Shown in pieces: positions 1 through 9,471 of a stretch of 64,000 nucleotides of DNA (positions within the stretch are counted from its first letter, which is position 1; each line of letters begins with the position of its first letter). The translations under genes were made by a program, and so were the position numbers. The notes under the pieces are model-generated. The model did no database searches. It saw only the letters and a list, made by a program, of their open reading frames with translations, and was not told the origin of the DNA. Source of the stretch: Vibrio atypicus (GTDB taxonomy: Bacteria > Pseudomonadota > Gammaproteobacteria > Enterobacterales > Vibrionaceae); contig NZ_BLID01000002.1 in assembly GCF_009811315.1 (NCBI RefSeq), forward strand, positions 109,831-173,830. Direction: 5' to 3'.

Positions 1-380
1 CGGTAGAAGTACCGGAGTACAGCTACACAGACCATACCCGTACGGACAACACCACAACAATGACACCTAAAAAAGTGATCATTCTTGAAGGTATTCTTCT
101 TCTAACAGATCCTCGCCTGCGTAACCTAATGCACGCAACAGTATTTATGGATACGCCGCTGGATATCTGTCTACTCCGCCGTGTTAAGCGTGATGTTGAA
201 GAGCGCGGCCGTACAATGGACTCGGTATTGAAGCAGTACCAAGAAACCGTTCGTCCAATGTTTATGCAGTTTATTGAGCCATCGAAACAATACGCAGACA
301 TTATTGTTCCTCGTGGTGGTAAAAACCGCATTGCAATTGATGTTCTAAAAGCTCACATTGCAAAACTTCTGAAAGCTTAA
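1..380 (+). CDS. udk: uridine kinase, C-terminal part (5' end outside window)
   Basis: Uridine kinase phosphorylates uridine and cytidine with GTP or ATP in cytosolic pyrimidine salvage. The frame is open from base 3, so the P-loop half lies upstream of the window. The visible part carries the family's conserved stretch: [11 protein letters not shown], then [14 protein letters not shown], then the lid region with [15 protein letters not shown], and near the end the [10 protein letters not shown] motif. An in-frame ATG at 60 is internal, not the start. A hairpin terminator follows. The identification rests on near-complete motif identity to enterobacterial Udk. Confidence 0.95.
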   Translation, partial: VEVPEYSYTDHTRTDNTTTMTPKKVIILEGILLLTDPRLRNLMHATVFMDTPLDICLLRRVKRDVEERGRTMDSVLKQYQETVRPMFMQFIEPSKQYADIIVPRGGKNRIAIDVLKAHIAKLLKA

Positions 381-414
381 GCCTCTAGCAAGCTGATAGA
401 CTTTATTTTTTAAG

Positions 415-449
415 AAAGAAGTGGCACTTTAGGTGCCACTTTCTTTTTT
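415..449 (+). terminator. intrinsic terminator after udk
   Basis: A 9-bp stem (AAGTGGCAC pairing with GTGCCACTT, loop TTTAG) is followed by TCTTTTTTT. It lies 34 bases after the udk stop. Confidence 0.85.
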
Positions 450-534
450 ATGGTCCTCAGAAACTAAGAGCGATCATTTATACTTGGTGTTGCATCTCAA
501 ACATCAAGAAACTCAAAGAGCAAGGATAATGCTA

Positions 535-2640
535 ATGAAGAAACTGTTCCTTTTTGTAGCAATCCCCGTCATTGCTATTGTCGGTGCGATTTTGGCACTG
601 GTTCTGCTGGTTAACCCGAATCAATTTAAGCCACTGATTGTTGAACAAGCAAAGACTCAAACAGGTCTTGATTTGGTGGTTGATGGCGATATCAGCTGGC
701 AATTCTTCCCGTCGATTGGTTTTGAATTAGGTAAAACCGAGCTACGTAACCCTGAAGGCTTTAGCAAGTTAAATATCTTTAAGGTTGATAGCGTTGTTAT
801 TGATGTCTCTGTGACTCCTTTGTTTAGCAAGCAGCTAGAAATTGGCAATATCGTCTTAGATGGTGCTGAAGTTTCTATTGAAACGCTAAAAGATGGTCGT
901 AAGAACATTGATGTATTGACTCAAGCGCAATCTGAACCTGCGGAAACAGCCACAACGGCCACCTCGACAGAAAACATGCCAGCGACGACTTCTGAAGCCC
1001 CAGCATCTGACTGGAGTATTAACCTGGCAGGGATTTCTATTTCTAATGCGGCTGTTGAGATTCAGGACTTTCAAGCAAACAGTTTTACCAAGCTATATGA
1101 CGTGAATCTGAGTTTGTCAGAATTTGCTTTTGACCAATGGGTAACTGCAGATTTTGGTGCTAAAGGTGAAGCGAATCAGCAGAAATTCGGTGCTGAAGGC
1201 CACGCTGAATTCAAGCTAGCGAAAGGTTTTGCTCAATACTCACTGCGTAATATTGAACTCGACAGCAGCTTTAGTGACCCAGCGACAAAAATGGATACCA
1301 TCAAGCTGACTCTAGATACGTTTGAGTTCGATAAAGCCAACCAACTGGGTTACCAATTGAAAGGCAACGCAGCCGGCCTAGCGATTGAAATGCAAGGCCA
1401 AGGTTCATTAACCGTTGATAAGGCGCTCAGCAAAGTAACGTTAAATCAACTGACATTAGATGCGCAATTTGAAGGGGACTCTCTACCTCAATCGCCAATG
1501 AAAGTTGATATGGCTTCGGATCTTTCCTTTGATATGAATAAGAGCCACCTAAGCTTTGTATTAGAAAAACTGACTGCCAATGCACTAGCCTTTGATGGCA
1601 AAGCGGACATCACTCTCGCTGATATCCCAAAAGTGCGTTTTGCTTTACATAGCCCTGATATTGACCTAGATGCGTTTCTTGGTTTGGACAAAGCTAAAGA
1701 GGCCACTGGTGAAGCAAAAGGTGAGCAAGATGATTCGAAAGAGTCTGCACCGCAAGCGGAAGTGGAGCCTGATCTAACAGCACTGAAAACGCTTGATGTG
1801 AAAGGTGATATCACCATCGATAAGTTTAAGGCGAGCAACGCTCACATGCAGGACGTGAAAGCGAGCTTCTATGTGAATCGTGGTATTGCAGAGCTGACCT
1901 CCTTTAGTTCTAAGCTGTATCAAGGCTCTATCTCTGCTAAAGCTAAGCTAGACGCACGTAAAACTCCGGCGTCGTACACGGTTCATAATCGCGTAAAAGA
2001 TGTTCATGTTCAGCCTTTACTTAAAGACGTTGCCGACAACGACATGCTAGAAGGCACTGGTAATATCAATGTTGATGTTAAAGGTAAGAGCCTAACGCCA
2101 ACAGGTATTCAAAGTAATCTAGTCGGTACTGTTGCCATCAATTTTGCTGATGGTGCCGTTAATGGTATTAATGTCGCGCAACTGATTCGTGAAAACTACG
2201 CCAAGATTAAAGGCGAGAAGTTTGATGAAACGGAAGGCGTTCAGAAAACTGACTTTAGCGCGATGAAAGCAACGTTGAAGTTGGATAAAGGCAATGTTTC
2301 AACCAATGATTTGACCATGCAATCACCATTGCTGCGCATTCGTGGTAAAGGTGATGCTAACTACATCAAGCAAACGGTAGACTTTACCATCAGTACTTCA
2401 ATTGTTGGTTCGCTTGAAGGACAGGGCGGTAAAGACATCAGCGAGCTGAGAGACGTGACGATTCCTGTCAATATTTCTGGTAAGTGGTCAAAACCTAAGT
2501 ACAAGCTTGTATTTGATGATGTCTTAAAGCAAAAGGCTGAAAAAGAGATCGATCGCGGTGTTGAGAAACTGACTGATAAAATTAAAGATGAAAAGACTAA
2601 AGAGGCGGTGAATAGCTTGATTAAGGGGCTGTTTAACTAA
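535..2640 (+). CDS. asmA: AsmA family protein
   Basis: This is a large periplasmic protein tethered to the inner membrane. AsmA-like proteins have a bridge-like fold and are linked to lipid homeostasis and outer-membrane assembly. Residues 1-25 form one uncleaved transmembrane anchor. The rest is soluble, with an AsmA N-terminal domain and a C-terminal AsmA_2 region ending in a charged helical tail. Two low-complexity Thr/Ala/Glu/Pro-rich linkers (near residues 135-150 and 390-420) make it longer (701 aa) than E. coli AsmA (about 617). The ATG at 535 is chosen because AAGGA lies 8 bases before it; an ATG at 529 is too close. The frame stays open back to 433, but that part is not protein-like. 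It appears monocistronic. Confidence 0.88.
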   Translation: MKKLFLFVAIPVIAIVGAILALVLLVNPNQFKPLIVEQAKTQTGLDLVVDGDISWQFFPSIGFELGKTELRNPEGFSKLNIFKVDSVVIDVSVTPLFSKQLEIGNIVLDGAEVSIETLKDGRKNIDVLTQAQSEPAETATTATSTENMPATTSEAPASDWSINLAGISISNAAVEIQDFQANSFTKLYDVNLSLSEFAFDQWVTADFGAKGEANQQKFGAEGHAEFKLAKGFAQYSLRNIELDSSFSDPATKMDTIKLTLDTFEFDKANQLGYQLKGNAAGLAIEMQGQGSLTVDKALSKVTLNQLTLDAQFEGDSLPQSPMKVDMASDLSFDMNKSHLSFVLEKLTANALAFDGKADITLADIPKVRFALHSPDIDLDAFLGLDKAKEATGEAKGEQDDSKESAPQAEVEPDLTALKTLDVKGDITIDKFKASNAHMQDVKASFYVNRGIAELTSFSSKLYQGSISAKAKLDARKTPASYTVHNRVKDVHVQPLLKDVADNDMLEGTGNINVDVKGKSLTPTGIQSNLVGTVAINFADGAVNGINVAQLIRENYAKIKGEKFDETEGVQKTDFSAMKATLKLDKGNVSTNDLTMQSPLLRIRGKGDANYIKQTVDFTISTSIVGSLEGQGGKDISELRDVTIPVNISGKWSKPKYKLVFDDVLKQKAEKEIDRGVEKLTDKIKDEKTKEAVNSLIKGLFN

Positions 2641-2673
2641 CGATTCTCATTGGTTTTTTCTATCGGAAGAGAC

Positions 2674-2704
2674 AAAAATGGCGCTAGTGATAGCGCCATT
2701 TTTA
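2674..2704. terminator. bidirectional terminator between asmA and cobO
   Basis: The stem AAAAATGGCGCT / AGCGCCATTTTT has an AGTGAT-type loop and A/T tracts on both sides. It can end asmA on the plus strand and cobO on the minus strand. Confidence 0.8.
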
Positions 2705-2719
2705 TTGGTCCGAAGGTTA

Positions 2720-3325
2720 TTACCAATCCACGCCCTTCAGCGCTTTTATGCCTGACTCGAAAGCGTGCTTAACATTCTTCACTTCAGAAACGGTATCTGC
2801 CATTTCAATCAGAGTGCGATGCGCGCCTCGTCCTGTGATAACGACGGACTGCATTTTTGGTCGGTTATTTAAGGCTTCCACCACTTCATCTAAGTCGATA
2901 TAACCATAGCTGACCATATAAGTAAGCTCGTCGAATAGAACAACATCGATGGACTCGTCTTGCAGCATGCGTTTACATTCTTGCCAAACTAGTTGAGCAG
3001 ATTCTGTATCGGCACTTTTGTTTTGCGTTTCCCAAGTAAAACCCGTTGCCATAACTTGGAATTCAACGCCAAGCTTTTCAAGCAAGTTACGCTCGCCATT
3101 GTCCCAAGTGCCTTTGATAAATTGAGCCACAGAGCATTTTAACCCGTGCCCAACCGCGCGAGCGACAGTGCCGAATCCTGATGTCGATTTACCTTTACCA
3201 TTGCCAGTTATGATGAGCAATAACCCTTTTTCCTCTTGCGCAGCGGCGATTTTTTCATCGACTTGCTCTTTCACTTTTTGCTGTCTTGCTTTGTGACGCG
3301 CTTCTTTGTTGCTCTCAGTGGTCAT
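2720..3325 (-). CDS. cobO: cob(I)yrinic acid a,c-diamide adenosyltransferase (CobO/BtuR)
   Basis: The enzyme transfers the adenosyl group of ATP to cob(I)alamin or corrinoids, giving adenosylcobalamin, in the cytosol. The 201-aa length matches the BtuR/CobO family. After a charged N-terminal helix (residues 1-33) the P-loop GNGKGKS is near residues 42-48, then the conserved QFIKG, FDELTYM and the C-terminal TGRGAH motif. No other cobalamin-synthesis gene is nearby, which fits a salvage role. It is convergent with asmA and divergent from the phosphatase gene at 3430. Confidence 0.93.
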   Translation of the reverse strand: MTTESNKEARHKARQQKVKEQVDEKIAAAQEEKGLLLIITGNGKGKSTSGFGTVARAVGHGLKCSVAQFIKGTWDNGERNLLEKLGVEFQVMATGFTWETQNKSADTESAQLVWQECKRMLQDESIDVVLFDELTYMVSYGYIDLDEVVEALNNRPKMQSVVITGRGAHRTLIEMADTVSEVKNVKHAFESGIKALKGVDW

Positions 3326-3429
3326 GGTAAATCCTTTTTTATTTCATAATTCTATGTCTATCATAACGCAACCGTTCCATTGCAAACACCTTAGGTTATT
3401 AAGGGAAAAGCGATAAAAATAGCGATGAC

Positions 3430-3888
3430 ATGATGACAAAGAGAATTTTAGTAGTCTGTATGGGTAATATTTGTCGTTCTCCAACAGGAGAGGCGATTTT
3501 GAGGGCTAAGGCGTCTGAGTTGGATGTCAATGTTGAAGTCGATTCAGCAGGCACTATTGGTTATCACCAAGGTAATCCACCGGATCCTCGTTCAAAAGCG
3601 GCGGGGGAGAAACGTGGCTATTCGTTCCGAGGGATACGATCTAGGAAGGTGGTTGCGAGTGATTTTGACGACTTTGACCTCATTTTAGCTGCAGATAGAG
3701 CAAATTTAGCCGATTTGGATGCGCAGTGCCCAGAACATCAAAAGCACAAATTGAAGCTATTTTTGAGTTATGTTGATTCAGGATACGAAGAGATACCTGA
3801 TCCTTACTATGGTGGTGATAATGGCTTTGAACTGGTGTTGGACTTAATTGAGGATGCCAGTGAGGCCATCCTCAAACAGGTATGGTAA
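3430..3888 (+). CDS. low-molecular-weight protein tyrosine phosphatase
   Basis: This 152-aa cytosolic phosphatase dephosphorylates phosphotyrosine or small phosphomonoesters through a cysteine-phosphate intermediate. The N-terminal signature loop is VCMGNICRSP, a CX5R(S) P-loop with the nucleophilic Cys near residue 11. The general-acid loop is DPYY near residue 125. The length is typical. No capsule or Wzc-type tyrosine kinase gene is adjacent, so this looks like the stand-alone class (YfkJ/human LMW-PTP-like) rather than Wzb of an export locus. ATGs at 3430 and 3433 are both possible; the SD is weak. Confidence 0.9.
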   Translation: MMTKRILVVCMGNICRSPTGEAILRAKASELDVNVEVDSAGTIGYHQGNPPDPRSKAAGEKRGYSFRGIRSRKVVASDFDDFDLILAADRANLADLDAQCPEHQKHKLKLFLSYVDSGYEEIPDPYYGGDNGFELVLDLIEDASEAILKQVW

Positions 3889-3892
3889 GTGA

Positions 3893-4555
3893 TTAGGCCG
3901 CCATCACGCGGCCGCTGAAATAATCATTCGAGACAATATATTCAGTGTTTCGAATCAGCTCGTCTTGAATTTCTGCCCAATGCATTGAGTCATGTTCAAC
4001 ACCAGGTACAACCCCACCGACACGGATATTAAATGGCGTGAGCTGCTTAGCCCAACTTTGGGTAAAACCTGCCACCATAGAAGTCGCGTTATCTAATCCG
4101 GATAAATCTTGGTAATCCTGATGAGAGATGACATTAACGATCACGCCGTTCTTCTTTTCTTCTCTCATACGTTCTGCTGTCGCTTGACCAAAAGTAAATA
4201 GAGTGGCGGCCATTAACGATAAACGTTGGGTAAAGACATCACTTGCTGACTGGTCGAATATGTTTGGCATAGCCTGCACTGTAATCGCATTGATCAGCAC
4301 ATCGGGGGAACGGTGTATCTGGCGATCAATGAATTCGAATAACGCTTGAGTCGAGTCTAAAGAGTGGTCAGGAATAGGGAATTGGTAGATATCATCCGAA
4401 ACTTCGCAGCACAGCTTATAAGCATGCATTAACTGCGGCGTTTCCTTGTCGCACAAGATGACTGTCGCTCCAAGAGACGCGAAGTGGCAAGCCATTGTAC
4501 TGCCAAGCTGAGAGCCAGCTGATGTCACTAACACCACTGAGCTATTTATTTTCAT
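3893..4555 (-). CDS. SDR-fold protein with degenerate active site
   Basis: The 220-aa protein aligns along its length with classical short-chain dehydrogenases, but the defining residues have changed. The cofactor motif TGxxxGxG reads TSAGSQLG (residues 11-18), the NNAG motif reads INAI (88-91), and the catalytic YxxxK is replaced by N-A-T-S-M (156-160), although a Ser remains at 144. It may therefore have no oxidoreductase activity and act as a binding or regulatory protein; this is inference. Start: the ATG at 4555 follows AGGGGA with good spacing, so the open frame up to 4597 is probably untranslated. It lies downstream of the VC2046 family gene on the same strand. Confidence 0.78.
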   Translation of the reverse strand: MKINSSVVLVTSAGSQLGSTMACHFASLGATVILCDKETPQLMHAYKLCCEVSDDIYQFPIPDHSLDSTQALFEFIDRQIHRSPDVLINAITVQAMPNIFDQSASDVFTQRLSLMAATLFTFGQATAERMREEKKNGVIVNVISHQDYQDLSGLDNATSMVAGFTQSWAKQLTPFNIRVGGVVPGVEHDSMHWAEIQDELIRNTEYIVSNDYFSGRVMAA

Positions 4556-4764
4556 TGGCGTTTCCCCTATGACCAATCGAACAAGATTTGTCCACATAGC
4601 ATGGTAGATTAGCTGTGACTAAGTTGTGAATGAGCTCAAATTAATACACTACTTCACACAGTAAAACTCGTTTCTTTGCGGTCTTTCACACTAAGAAAGT
4701 GTGTTACTGAATGAATAAGAAATTTGAGACAGCAAGTTTGTGATCTCAATAGAAAAAACTTGCA

Positions 4765-5268
4765 CTAAGCTTGTGCAGAAATCTGGAAATTGCGTTGTGC
4801 TGTGATGAGCTGGTTGTATAAATCAGCTGGCATCAACTCTTTTGGTTCTTTCTCGCCAAGTTTACGGCGTTGGTGACCCGATAAGTTGTGATAAACCTCT
4901 TCAGGCAAGTCGTGCGTCTCTTCTGGCAAGTAGGTGAGAACTTCCGGTTGCAGGTAGTGACTCAACTTAGCACTTGGCAGCCCACCTTGATGGAACAGTT
5001 GCGCTTGAGTTGCTGATATATCGTAAGAGCTTTGATCTGATCGCAGTGCTTGTGGTTCAGGAAGTTCAAAGCGCTTACGCAGAATCGCTTCGGTAGAATC
5101 AATTTGTTCAACTTTTTCTACGGGCGTGTTGTCGCGGACATCATCAGAAAACATTGAAAGGATGAGGGAAAAGTCAGCACGACGCCCTTCATGCACGGCG
5201 TGGCTGATGCCTGTGCCGAACTGAAGTTCGTTGATAATGCTCGCTTTGTCTAAAGTATGGATTTGCAT
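4765..5268 (-). CDS. VC2046/SO_2500 family protein
   Basis: This 167-aa cytosolic protein has no known function. No signal peptide or membrane helix is visible; it is rich in Gln, Leu and charged residues. The assignment rests on position and character: in V. cholerae the conserved hypothetical VC2046 lies next to sodB (VC2045), followed by the CGFS glutaredoxin (VC2044) and topoisomerase III (VC2043), exactly the order here. The C-terminal half contains a short motif, LSGHQRRKLG, that may be a conserved basic helix. It is read in the same direction as sodB but separated from it by the sodB terminator. Confidence 0.75.
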   Translation of the reverse strand: MQIHTLDKASIINELQFGTGISHAVHEGRRADFSLILSMFSDDVRDNTPVEKVEQIDSTEAILRKRFELPEPQALRSDQSSYDISATQAQLFHQGGLPSAKLSHYLQPEVLTYLPEETHDLPEEVYHNLSGHQRRKLGEKEPKELMPADLYNQLITAQRNFQISAQA

Positions 5269-5341
5269 ACGTGCCCTCGTTTGATGCTTTTATAGCGACG
5301 AAAGGCAGAGAAACTTTAGTGAAATTGTTGACTAGAAAAGA

Positions 5342-5368
5342 AAAAAGCCAGCTAAGTGCTGGCTTTTT
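5342..5368 (-). terminator. terminator of sodB
   Basis: The stem AAAAAGCCAGC / GCTGGCTTTTT has loop TAAGT. Read on the minus strand it is followed by a T-rich run, 33 bases after the sodB stop. Confidence 0.85.
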
Positions 5369-5401
5369 AAACGACTAAATTTTAAATCCTAGGGGAGGGA
5401 T

Positions 5402-5986
5402 TTATTTTGTTAGGTTTTCTGCAACGAAGTCCCAGTTAACTAGAGCCCAGAAGCCATTCATGTAATCTGGACGAACGTTACGGTAATCGATGTAGTAAGC
5501 GTGTTCCCATAGGTCAACAGTAAGAAGTGGTGTAGTACCTTCTTCTGTTAGAGGCGTTGCTGCGTTAGAAGTGTTAACGATTTCTAGAGAACCGTCAGCC
5601 TTCTTCACAAGCCAAGTCCAAGAAGAACCAAAGTTGTTGATTGCAGAATCAGTGAACTTCGCTTTGAACTCTTCGAAAGAACCGAATGCAGCGTTGATTG
5701 CGTCCGCAACTGCGCCTGTTGGTTCACCACCTGCGTTTGGCGCTAGACAGTGCCAGTAGAAAGTGTGGTTCCAGATTTGAGCTGCGTTGTTGAATACGCC
5801 ACCAGTAGAAGTCTTAACGATCTCTTCTAGCGTTTTGCCTTCGAACTCAGTACCAGGGATTAGACCGTTTAGCTTAACTACGTAAGTGTTGTGGTGTTTA
5901 CCGTGGTGGAAATCTAGAGTCTCAGCTGAGATATGTGGTTCTAGTGCGTCTTTTGCGTAAGGAAGAGCTGGTAGTTCAAATGCCAT
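5402..5986 (-). CDS. sodB: superoxide dismutase [Fe]
   Basis: It converts superoxide to hydrogen peroxide and oxygen in the cytoplasm. The 194-aa length fits SodB. All four metal ligands are present: His27 (DFHHGKHH), the His of NHTFYWH, and the Asp and His of [11 protein letters not shown]. The Gln of AAQIWNH is the position typical of iron rather than manganese enzymes. The start at 5986 ([11 protein letters not shown]) is the family start and has GGAGAA upstream; five upstream in-frame codons are likely untranslated. Codon use is strongly biased, in keeping with high expression. It is divergent from grxD with about 270 bases of shared upstream region. Confidence 0.97.
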   Translation of the reverse strand: MAFELPALPYAKDALEPHISAETLDFHHGKHHNTYVVKLNGLIPGTEFEGKTLEEIVKTSTGGVFNNAAQIWNHTFYWHCLAPNAGGEPTGAVADAINAAFGSFEEFKAKFTDSAINNFGSSWTWLVKKADGSLEIVNTSNAATPLTEEGTTPLLTVDLWEHAYYIDYRNVRPDYMNGFWALVNWDFVAENLTK

Positions 5987-6255
5987 TGCTCGATTCTCCA
6001 TTAATATGAAAGAGAGAGCCTCTTTCGATTGCTTCCAATGTATTTGTTATTCATGAATTACTTAACGTAAGTCATGGTCATTTTGCTGACTTGCGCTCTA
6101 GTTTAGCAATTTTTTGCCTTATTAAAAGCTTCACTAAGCAATTTCTATATGAAATTTCATTATGGTCTAAAACCCTATATATAATAGGCTTTTTATTCTC
6201 TACCAATGGTTTAGAATGTCGGGATAACTTGCAGTAACTCCATTAAGAGGAAGCA

Positions 6256-6594
6256 ATGGAAACTATCGATAAAATCAAACAGCAAATCGCAGAAAACACA
6301 ATTCTTCTTTACATGAAGGGTTCACCAAAACTGCCTAGCTGCGGTTTCTCTTCTCAAGCTGCTCAAGCACTTATGGCTTGTGGCGAGAAGTTCGCTTACG
6401 TAGATATTCTACAAAACCCTGATATCCGTGCAGAGCTTCCAGCGTACGCACAGTGGCCAACTTTCCCACAACTATGGGTTGAAGGTGAGCTAATCGGCGG
6501 TTGCGACATCATCATTGAGATGTTCCAAAAAGGTGAACTACAGCCGCTTGTAAAAGAAGCAGCTGCACGTGCTGAAGGCGGCGAAGAAGCTTAA
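6256..6594 (+). CDS. grxD: monothiol CGFS glutaredoxin Grx4
   Basis: This class II glutaredoxin binds a [2Fe-2S] cluster as a glutathione-ligated dimer and acts in iron-sulfur trafficking with BolA-type partners. The active-site motif CGFS is near residue 30 (LPSCGFSS), followed by the WPTFPQL cis-proline motif near 67-73 and the GGCDI glutathione-binding motif near 81. The 112-aa length is typical. SD: AGAGGAAGC before the ATG. Its position beside sodB is conserved in Vibrio and links iron-sulfur and oxidative-stress functions. Confidence 0.96.
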   Translation: METIDKIKQQIAENTILLYMKGSPKLPSCGFSSQAAQALMACGEKFAYVDILQNPDIRAELPAYAQWPTFPQLWVEGELIGGCDIIIEMFQKGELQPLVKEAAARAEGGEEA

Positions 6595-6647
6595 TAGGTT
6601 TTTTCTAGCAATAAAGTACTGTGTAAATTTACAGTTTTTCTTGATTT

Positions 6648-6679
6648 ATAAGGGCCACATTCGATAATGTGGCCCTTAT
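6648..6679 (+). terminator. probable terminator of grxD
   Basis: A 13-bp perfect stem (ATAAGGGCCACAT / ATGTGGCCCTTAT) lies between grxD and topB, but the following T run is poor (TGTATC). It may be a weak terminator or part of the topB leader. Confidence 0.5.
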
Positions 6680-6701
6680 TGTATCTATCTGACCCTATTT
6701 T

Positions 6702-8666
6702 ATGTCCCGTCTCTTTATTGCTGAAAAACCAAGCCTTGGCCGAGCGATAGCCGCTGCATTGCCTGGCCCTAAAAAGAATGACCAAGGTTTTATTCGTTGT
6801 GGTAACGGTGATGTGGTGACGTGGTGTATTGGCCACTTGTTAGAGCAAGTGGAGCCCGACGCCTATGACGACCGATACAAAAAATGGAATTTAGCCGATT
6901 TACCTATCGTGCCAGATCAGTGGCAGCTAAGACCAAGAAAGTCAGCCAGTAAACAGCTCACCGTAGTGCGAAAGCTACTTAAAGAATCGAACCAGATCAT
7001 CCATGCAGGAGACCCAGATCGGGAGGGGCAGCTGCTGGTGGATGAGGTGCTTGACTACTGTAAGGTTAGCAAAGCCAAGAAAGAATCAACGCAGCGATTG
7101 TTGATCAGTGACTTAAACTTACCCGCAGTGAAACGAGCTCTGAGCCAGATGCGCAGCAACCGTGAATTTATTCCGCTTTCTGTTTCTGCTCTGGCCCGCT
7201 CTCGCGCCGACTGGCTTTACGGGATGAATATGTCTCGTGCCTATACACTATTAGGTCAAAAGGCTGGTTATCAAGGTGTGTTGTCAGTTGGACGAGTTCA
7301 AACCCCTGTGCTTGGTTTGGTCGTGCGCCGAGATGAAGAGATCGAAAACTTTGTTCCCCGCGATTACTTCACTTTGCATGCGCTGATCCCTTATCAAGAC
7401 GGTACAAATAGTTTTGATATTCGAGCGCGGTGGAAACCGAGTGAGGCATGTAAGCCTTATCAAGATGAGGAAGGGCGCGTTCTAAACCGTAAGCTGGTTG
7501 AGAATGTTGCCAGCCGTATCACCAATCAACCCGCTAACGTTGTCGAATCAGAGCAAAAGCAAACTAAGCAATCTGCACCACTTCCGTATTCACTTTCTGC
7601 ATTACAAATCGACGCCGCTAAGCGTTTTGGTATGAGTGCTCAGCAAGTGTTGGATACCTGTCAGTCTCTCTATGAAAAGCACAAGCTTATCACTTACCCT
7701 CGTTCTGATAGCCGTTACTTACCTAAAGAGCATTATGGGCAGGCTGGAGTTGTGTGTGAGGCTATTGCAAATAATGCCTCAGAACTGAACCAAGCAGTGA
7801 AAGGGGCGGATCTAAGCTTGAAATCTAAGGCTTGGAACGACAAAAAAGTCGATGCGCACCACGCCATTATTCCTACGCCTAAGAAAGCTTCAGTGAACGG
7901 ACTGTCCGGCAACGAGATGAAAATCTATCAGCAGATTGCCCGTCAGTATCTGATGCAGTTTTATCCACCGGCTATTTATGCGGAAGCAAAGCTCGTATTT
8001 GATATTGCTGGTGGGGCGTTTATAGCGAAAGGGCGTCAGTTAGTTTCTGCTGGGTGGAAAGAGTTGATGGGTAAAGTGGATGATGAAGACGCCGGTGTCG
8101 ACGCCGTTCCTCCATTACCCGAGGGAAGCGTATTAACCTGTCGTGAAGGGGAAATTAAAGACCGTAAAACAGAGCCACCGAAGCACTTTACTGAAGCGAC
8201 ACTGCTACAAGCCATGACAGGTATTTCTCGGTTTGTAGAAGATAAAGAGCTGAAGAAAATTCTCAAAGAAACCGACGGATTAGGCACAGAGGCAACCCGC
8301 GCAGGTATTTTAGATACCTTATTTAAACGTCAACTATTGACTCGTCAAGGTAAGTCTATTTTAAGTAGTCCAGCGGGACGCGGTCTTGTCCATGCGTTAC
8401 CTTCTGAATCAACTTATCCTGATATGACCGCTCATTGGGAACACCAATTACAAGGTATGGCAGAGCGAAATCAAGCGTATGGGCCGTTTATGGATTCCCT
8501 GCAAACTCGTATTGATGGTTTGTTGGGGCAAGTAAAACAAGGAGAGGTGCCTGAGTCTCTGCGCCATCTGCCTAAAGTTGAGCGACCAGCCTATAAACGT
8601 AAAAAGCGGAGTAGTGCCAAATCTGGAGCGAAGAAAACCTATGCTAGAGGCAAAAAGAGCACTTAA
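6702..8666 (+). CDS. topB: DNA topoisomerase III
   Basis: This type IA topoisomerase decatenates and relaxes DNA through a transient 5'-phosphotyrosine. At 654 aa it matches E. coli TopB. The N-terminal Toprim domain shows [12 protein letters not shown] and the acidic [15 protein letters not shown] motif. The catalytic tyrosine is Tyr332 in [12 protein letters not shown] decatenation-loop region follows, then a Lys/Arg-rich basic tail (last about 25 residues) suited to DNA binding. It ends 7 bases before the convergent AraC gene. Confidence 0.97.
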   Translation: MSRLFIAEKPSLGRAIAAALPGPKKNDQGFIRCGNGDVVTWCIGHLLEQVEPDAYDDRYKKWNLADLPIVPDQWQLRPRKSASKQLTVVRKLLKESNQIIHAGDPDREGQLLVDEVLDYCKVSKAKKESTQRLLISDLNLPAVKRALSQMRSNREFIPLSVSALARSRADWLYGMNMSRAYTLLGQKAGYQGVLSVGRVQTPVLGLVVRRDEEIENFVPRDYFTLHALIPYQDGTNSFDIRARWKPSEACKPYQDEEGRVLNRKLVENVASRITNQPANVVESEQKQTKQSAPLPYSLSALQIDAAKRFGMSAQQVLDTCQSLYEKHKLITYPRSDSRYLPKEHYGQAGVVCEAIANNASELNQAVKGADLSLKSKAWNDKKVDAHHAIIPTPKKASVNGLSGNEMKIYQQIARQYLMQFYPPAIYAEAKLVFDIAGGAFIAKGRQLVSAGWKELMGKVDDEDAGVDAVPPLPEGSVLTCREGEIKDRKTEPPKHFTEATLLQAMTGISRFVEDKELKKILKETDGLGTEATRAGILDTLFKRQLLTRQGKSILSSPAGRGLVHALPSESTYPDMTAHWEHQLQGMAERNQAYGPFMDSLQTRIDGLLGQVKQGEVPESLRHLPKVERPAYKRKKRSSAKSGAKKTYARGKKST

Positions 8667-8673
8667 CTGACTC

Positions 8674-9453
8674 TTATGGTCGGACGGTTTTCATATACTC
8701 TTTCGGTGTTAAACCAAACTTACCTTTAAAGCGTTGGCTAAATCGTTCTTCAGAACGATAACCGCACATTTGAGCCAAATCTATGGTCGTCCAAGGTTCA
8801 CTTTGGATAAGTTGCAATGCATGATTTAAACGCACTTCGGCAAGTAATTCACGATACTGCATACCTTCTTGCTTGAGCTTACGAATCAAAGTCGCTCGGC
8901 TTACGGCAAATTGCGATGCGACGTCATCAAGCGCATGTTCTTCCCCTGGTGATTTGGCTAAGTAACGGCTGAGTTTTTGGCTGAACAGCGCTTCTTGCTG
9001 AGGAAAAAGGATGTGGAGTGCGCCTCGCTCGGCAAGTTGCTGGTACAGTGGCATAACCCATAAATGCTGAGCTTCTTCGCTCATTGTCGAAAGATCTAAT
9101 GAGGCCAAAGCATCTAAACTGCTTTGTAAGGCTTTATCTTGCTTAACGATAGGGTGAGTGTTTGACTGCCCTCTTATTTCACTCAGCTTGAGCATCTTTA
9201 ATGACGGTGAGGAATGAAAGCTAAATACTCTCGATAAAAACGGGCCTTTTTCCGGCATATTCTCAAAACTAAGCGCGCTTGAAGCTTCACACAAGAGCAA
9301 AGTCTGGTGTGAAAGCGTGATGGTTTTATCCAGCCAAAACAGTTTTTTGCTGCCCGATATAATTTGAACCAAGCTAGGGGAGTGAATGGTGACATTTCTG
9401 AGCTTTTGTACTTGCTGAGCTCTAAATGTTGTTACTTGATATTGATGACCCAT
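8674..9453 (-). CDS. AraC family transcriptional regulator
   Basis: The 259-aa protein has a divergent N-terminal sensor region of about 150 residues and a C-terminal AraC/XylS double helix-turn-helix (about 165-259) with the conserved IDLAQMCGYRSEERFSQRFK and FGLTPKEY signatures. The ligand is unknown. The ATG at 9453 is preferred over GTG 9456 because of the upstream AGGGGGA. It starts only 18 bases after the PEBP stop, so the two are probably one transcript, and an inverted repeat upstream of that operon (10066-10118) is a candidate operator. Confidence 0.88.
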   Translation of the reverse strand: MGHQYQVTTFRAQQVQKLRNVTIHSPSLVQIISGSKKLFWLDKTITLSHQTLLLCEASSALSFENMPEKGPFLSRVFSFHSSPSLKMLKLSEIRGQSNTHPIVKQDKALQSSLDALASLDLSTMSEEAQHLWVMPLYQQLAERGALHILFPQQEALFSQKLSRYLAKSPGEEHALDDVASQFAVSRATLIRKLKQEGMQYRELLAEVRLNHALQLIQSEPWTTIDLAQMCGYRSEERFSQRFKGKFGLTPKEYMKTVRP

Positions 9454-9471
9454 CACGTCCCCCTAATTCTA

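Noticed and set aside
4687..4703. CACACT/AGTGTG hairpin between the VC2046 family gene and the degenerate SDR
   Set aside because: Short stem without a T run in either direction; could be chance.
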